Shown here: in pieces, positions 63,215 through 64,000 of the stretch | How positions within the stretch are numbered: position 1 is the first letter of the stretch | Layout of the letters: every line of letters starts with the position of its first letter | Assembly: GCA_914767885.1 (NCBI GenBank) | Contig: CAJZBQ010000051.1 | Location: forward strand, 310,001 to 374,000 | DNA: 64,000 nt | From: Blepharisma stoltei | Taxonomy: Eukaryota > Ciliophora > Heterotrichea > Heterotrichida > Blepharismidae | Direction of reading: 5' to 3' | Notes under the pieces: model-generated | What the model was told of the DNA's origin: nothing | Database searches by the model: none | What the model saw: only the letters and a program-made list of their open reading frames with translations | Program-made: the position numbers and the translations under genes

Positions 63215-64000
63215 TCAATTAAATATAGATATTAAATAATGAAAAATATCATAGCCCAGGATAGTTTTTTCAAGTATTGTGTCTAAAAACTCCAGTGTTG
63301 GATAAGAGTACCATCGAACTGGCGTCCTCATTCCCGTGAACCAGCCTACATGCCCACCACTTCTTGTTAAGGCTAAAATCAAATTCGGATTTGAATTGAA
63401 CGAGCTAAAAGGAATGCACTCACTTGCCACTACAGGGTCATCTCGTGAGCTAAGCGCTAATACAGGAACAGTGATATTATGCAACACATTGTGGCAGCTA
63501 AATTCATCATAATACTCTTCTGGGTTCTGATACCCCAGAACCTTAACTGTAAAAGTTTTATCAAACTCAAAAGTCCTTGTAGCTTCCATTGTTGAGTTTA
63601 TATCAATTCCTAACTTTTCCCAATGGTCATGGAAATTTGTATGGCTTCGAACTAGGTCAGTCAAACCTTTAGTCAGATAACGATCTGATATTGATGCAAG
63701 TGAATAGTTCGCTCTCAAATGCCTGCTGCAAGACACAACATCAAAAGGGGCTGATATTACTGAAATCCCTTTTAATAAGCACTCATTCCCTAGCTCACCA
63801 GCATACTTCAATATTAAATTTGCACCCATTGAAGTTCCTAATCCTACAAGATGTGCCTCAGGGTATCGAGAATGAATGGTGTTAACTGCAAAGTCTAAAT
63901 CACTAGGAAGTCCCAAATGATTTGCCCTTGGAGTCTAAATAGAAGTTACTGTAAGAGGGGTTCCACTTATTCCTCTCCCATGGAAAACTGCAACTCGAAA
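63215..64000 (-). CDS. alpha/beta hydrolase (ABHD1/3-YheT type), 5' part missing
   Basis: Runs off the right edge; TAA 63215. A 15-nt intron at 63935-63949 joins FRVAVFHGRGISGTPLT to TPRANHLGLPSDLDFAVNTIHSRYPEAHLVGLGTSMGANLILKYAG. Nucleophile Ser in GTSMG, acidic residue in SSRDDPV, His in GGHVGW complete the triad in the usual order. Family members are esterases/phospholipases; substrate unknown. About 255 residues are visible. Confidence 0.85.
63935..63949 (-). other. 15-nt intron
   Basis: Minus-strand GTAACTTCTATTTAG; splicing gives the ABHD-conserved TPRA after the oxyanion region. Confidence 0.9.

Overview
The window looks like ciliate nuclear DNA, most probably from the heterotrich Blepharisma, and it appears to be a germline-like (IES-containing) version of the genome. 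Three signs in the sequence support this. First, UGA is read as tryptophan: conserved Trp positions are TGA in the Rab G3 motif WDTAGQE, in MORN repeats, in a WD40 blade and in histidine kinases, while stops are almost all TAA with an occasional TAG. Second, introns are only 15-17 nt (GT...AG); at least nine can be placed by frame continuity. Third, many genes are broken by AT-rich or repetitive insertions that carry stops and frameshifts, and removing each one between short direct repeats (TTA/TAA-type, or longer) restores one uninterrupted, domain-consistent frame. Assignment to Blepharisma is inference from code plus intron size; no database was consulted.

Layout. 0-10.7 kb: sperm-tail PG-rich (STPGR) repeat proteins, a coiled-coil protein, a SINE-like insertion, an N-myristoylated protein, a Rab GTPase, a tubulin-tyrosine-ligase-like enzyme, DCAF7/WDR68 with a 69-bp IES, a second STPGR gene with two IESs, a dual-specificity phosphatase whose HCX5R loop is split by an insertion, and a Qc-SNARE. 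11-32.6 kb: an acyltransferase-3 gene with a decayed tandem copy of its 5' part, and three paralogous membrane PAS hybrid histidine kinases (716, 711 and 719 codons after IES removal), between which lie a Ubl-ankyrin-PH-AGC kinase, a four-TM protein, a J-domain protein and a MORN protein. 32.6-44 kb: mostly minus-strand genes (PH-like myristoylated protein, EF-hand/armadillo protein, CUE-like protein, RING-H2, NADP isocitrate dehydrogenase, RBR E3). 44-64 kb: coiled-coil protein, CDPK with a foldback insertion, proteasome RPN1, DHHC palmitoyltransferase, PKA-like kinase, CstF-64-like protein with a SINE-like insertion, and an ABHD-type hydrolase running off the right edge.

Mobile DNA dominates the story. 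Family 1 MITEs have termini of CTCC(C)n followed by a TCCGTGAGCGAAC-type subterminal block, and are flanked by TTA or TAA. Family 2 MITEs use ATCCTTGATCGAACGA and occur twice in opposite orientation. A third TIR type, two fold-back (long palindrome) elements, and a SINE-like family with 16-23 bp target-site-like duplications and a covarying 5' hairpin complete the set. Ten insertions lie in coding sequence and are removable in frame; others are in intergenic DNA. No tRNA, rRNA, CRISPR or prokaryotic operon signals were found.

Functionally the genes are ordinary ciliate housekeeping and signalling genes (Ca2+/kinase signalling, two-component sensing, ubiquitin-proteasome, cilia and cytoskeleton). 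They can be expressed only after DNA elimination in the developing somatic nucleus, or from the somatic copy.
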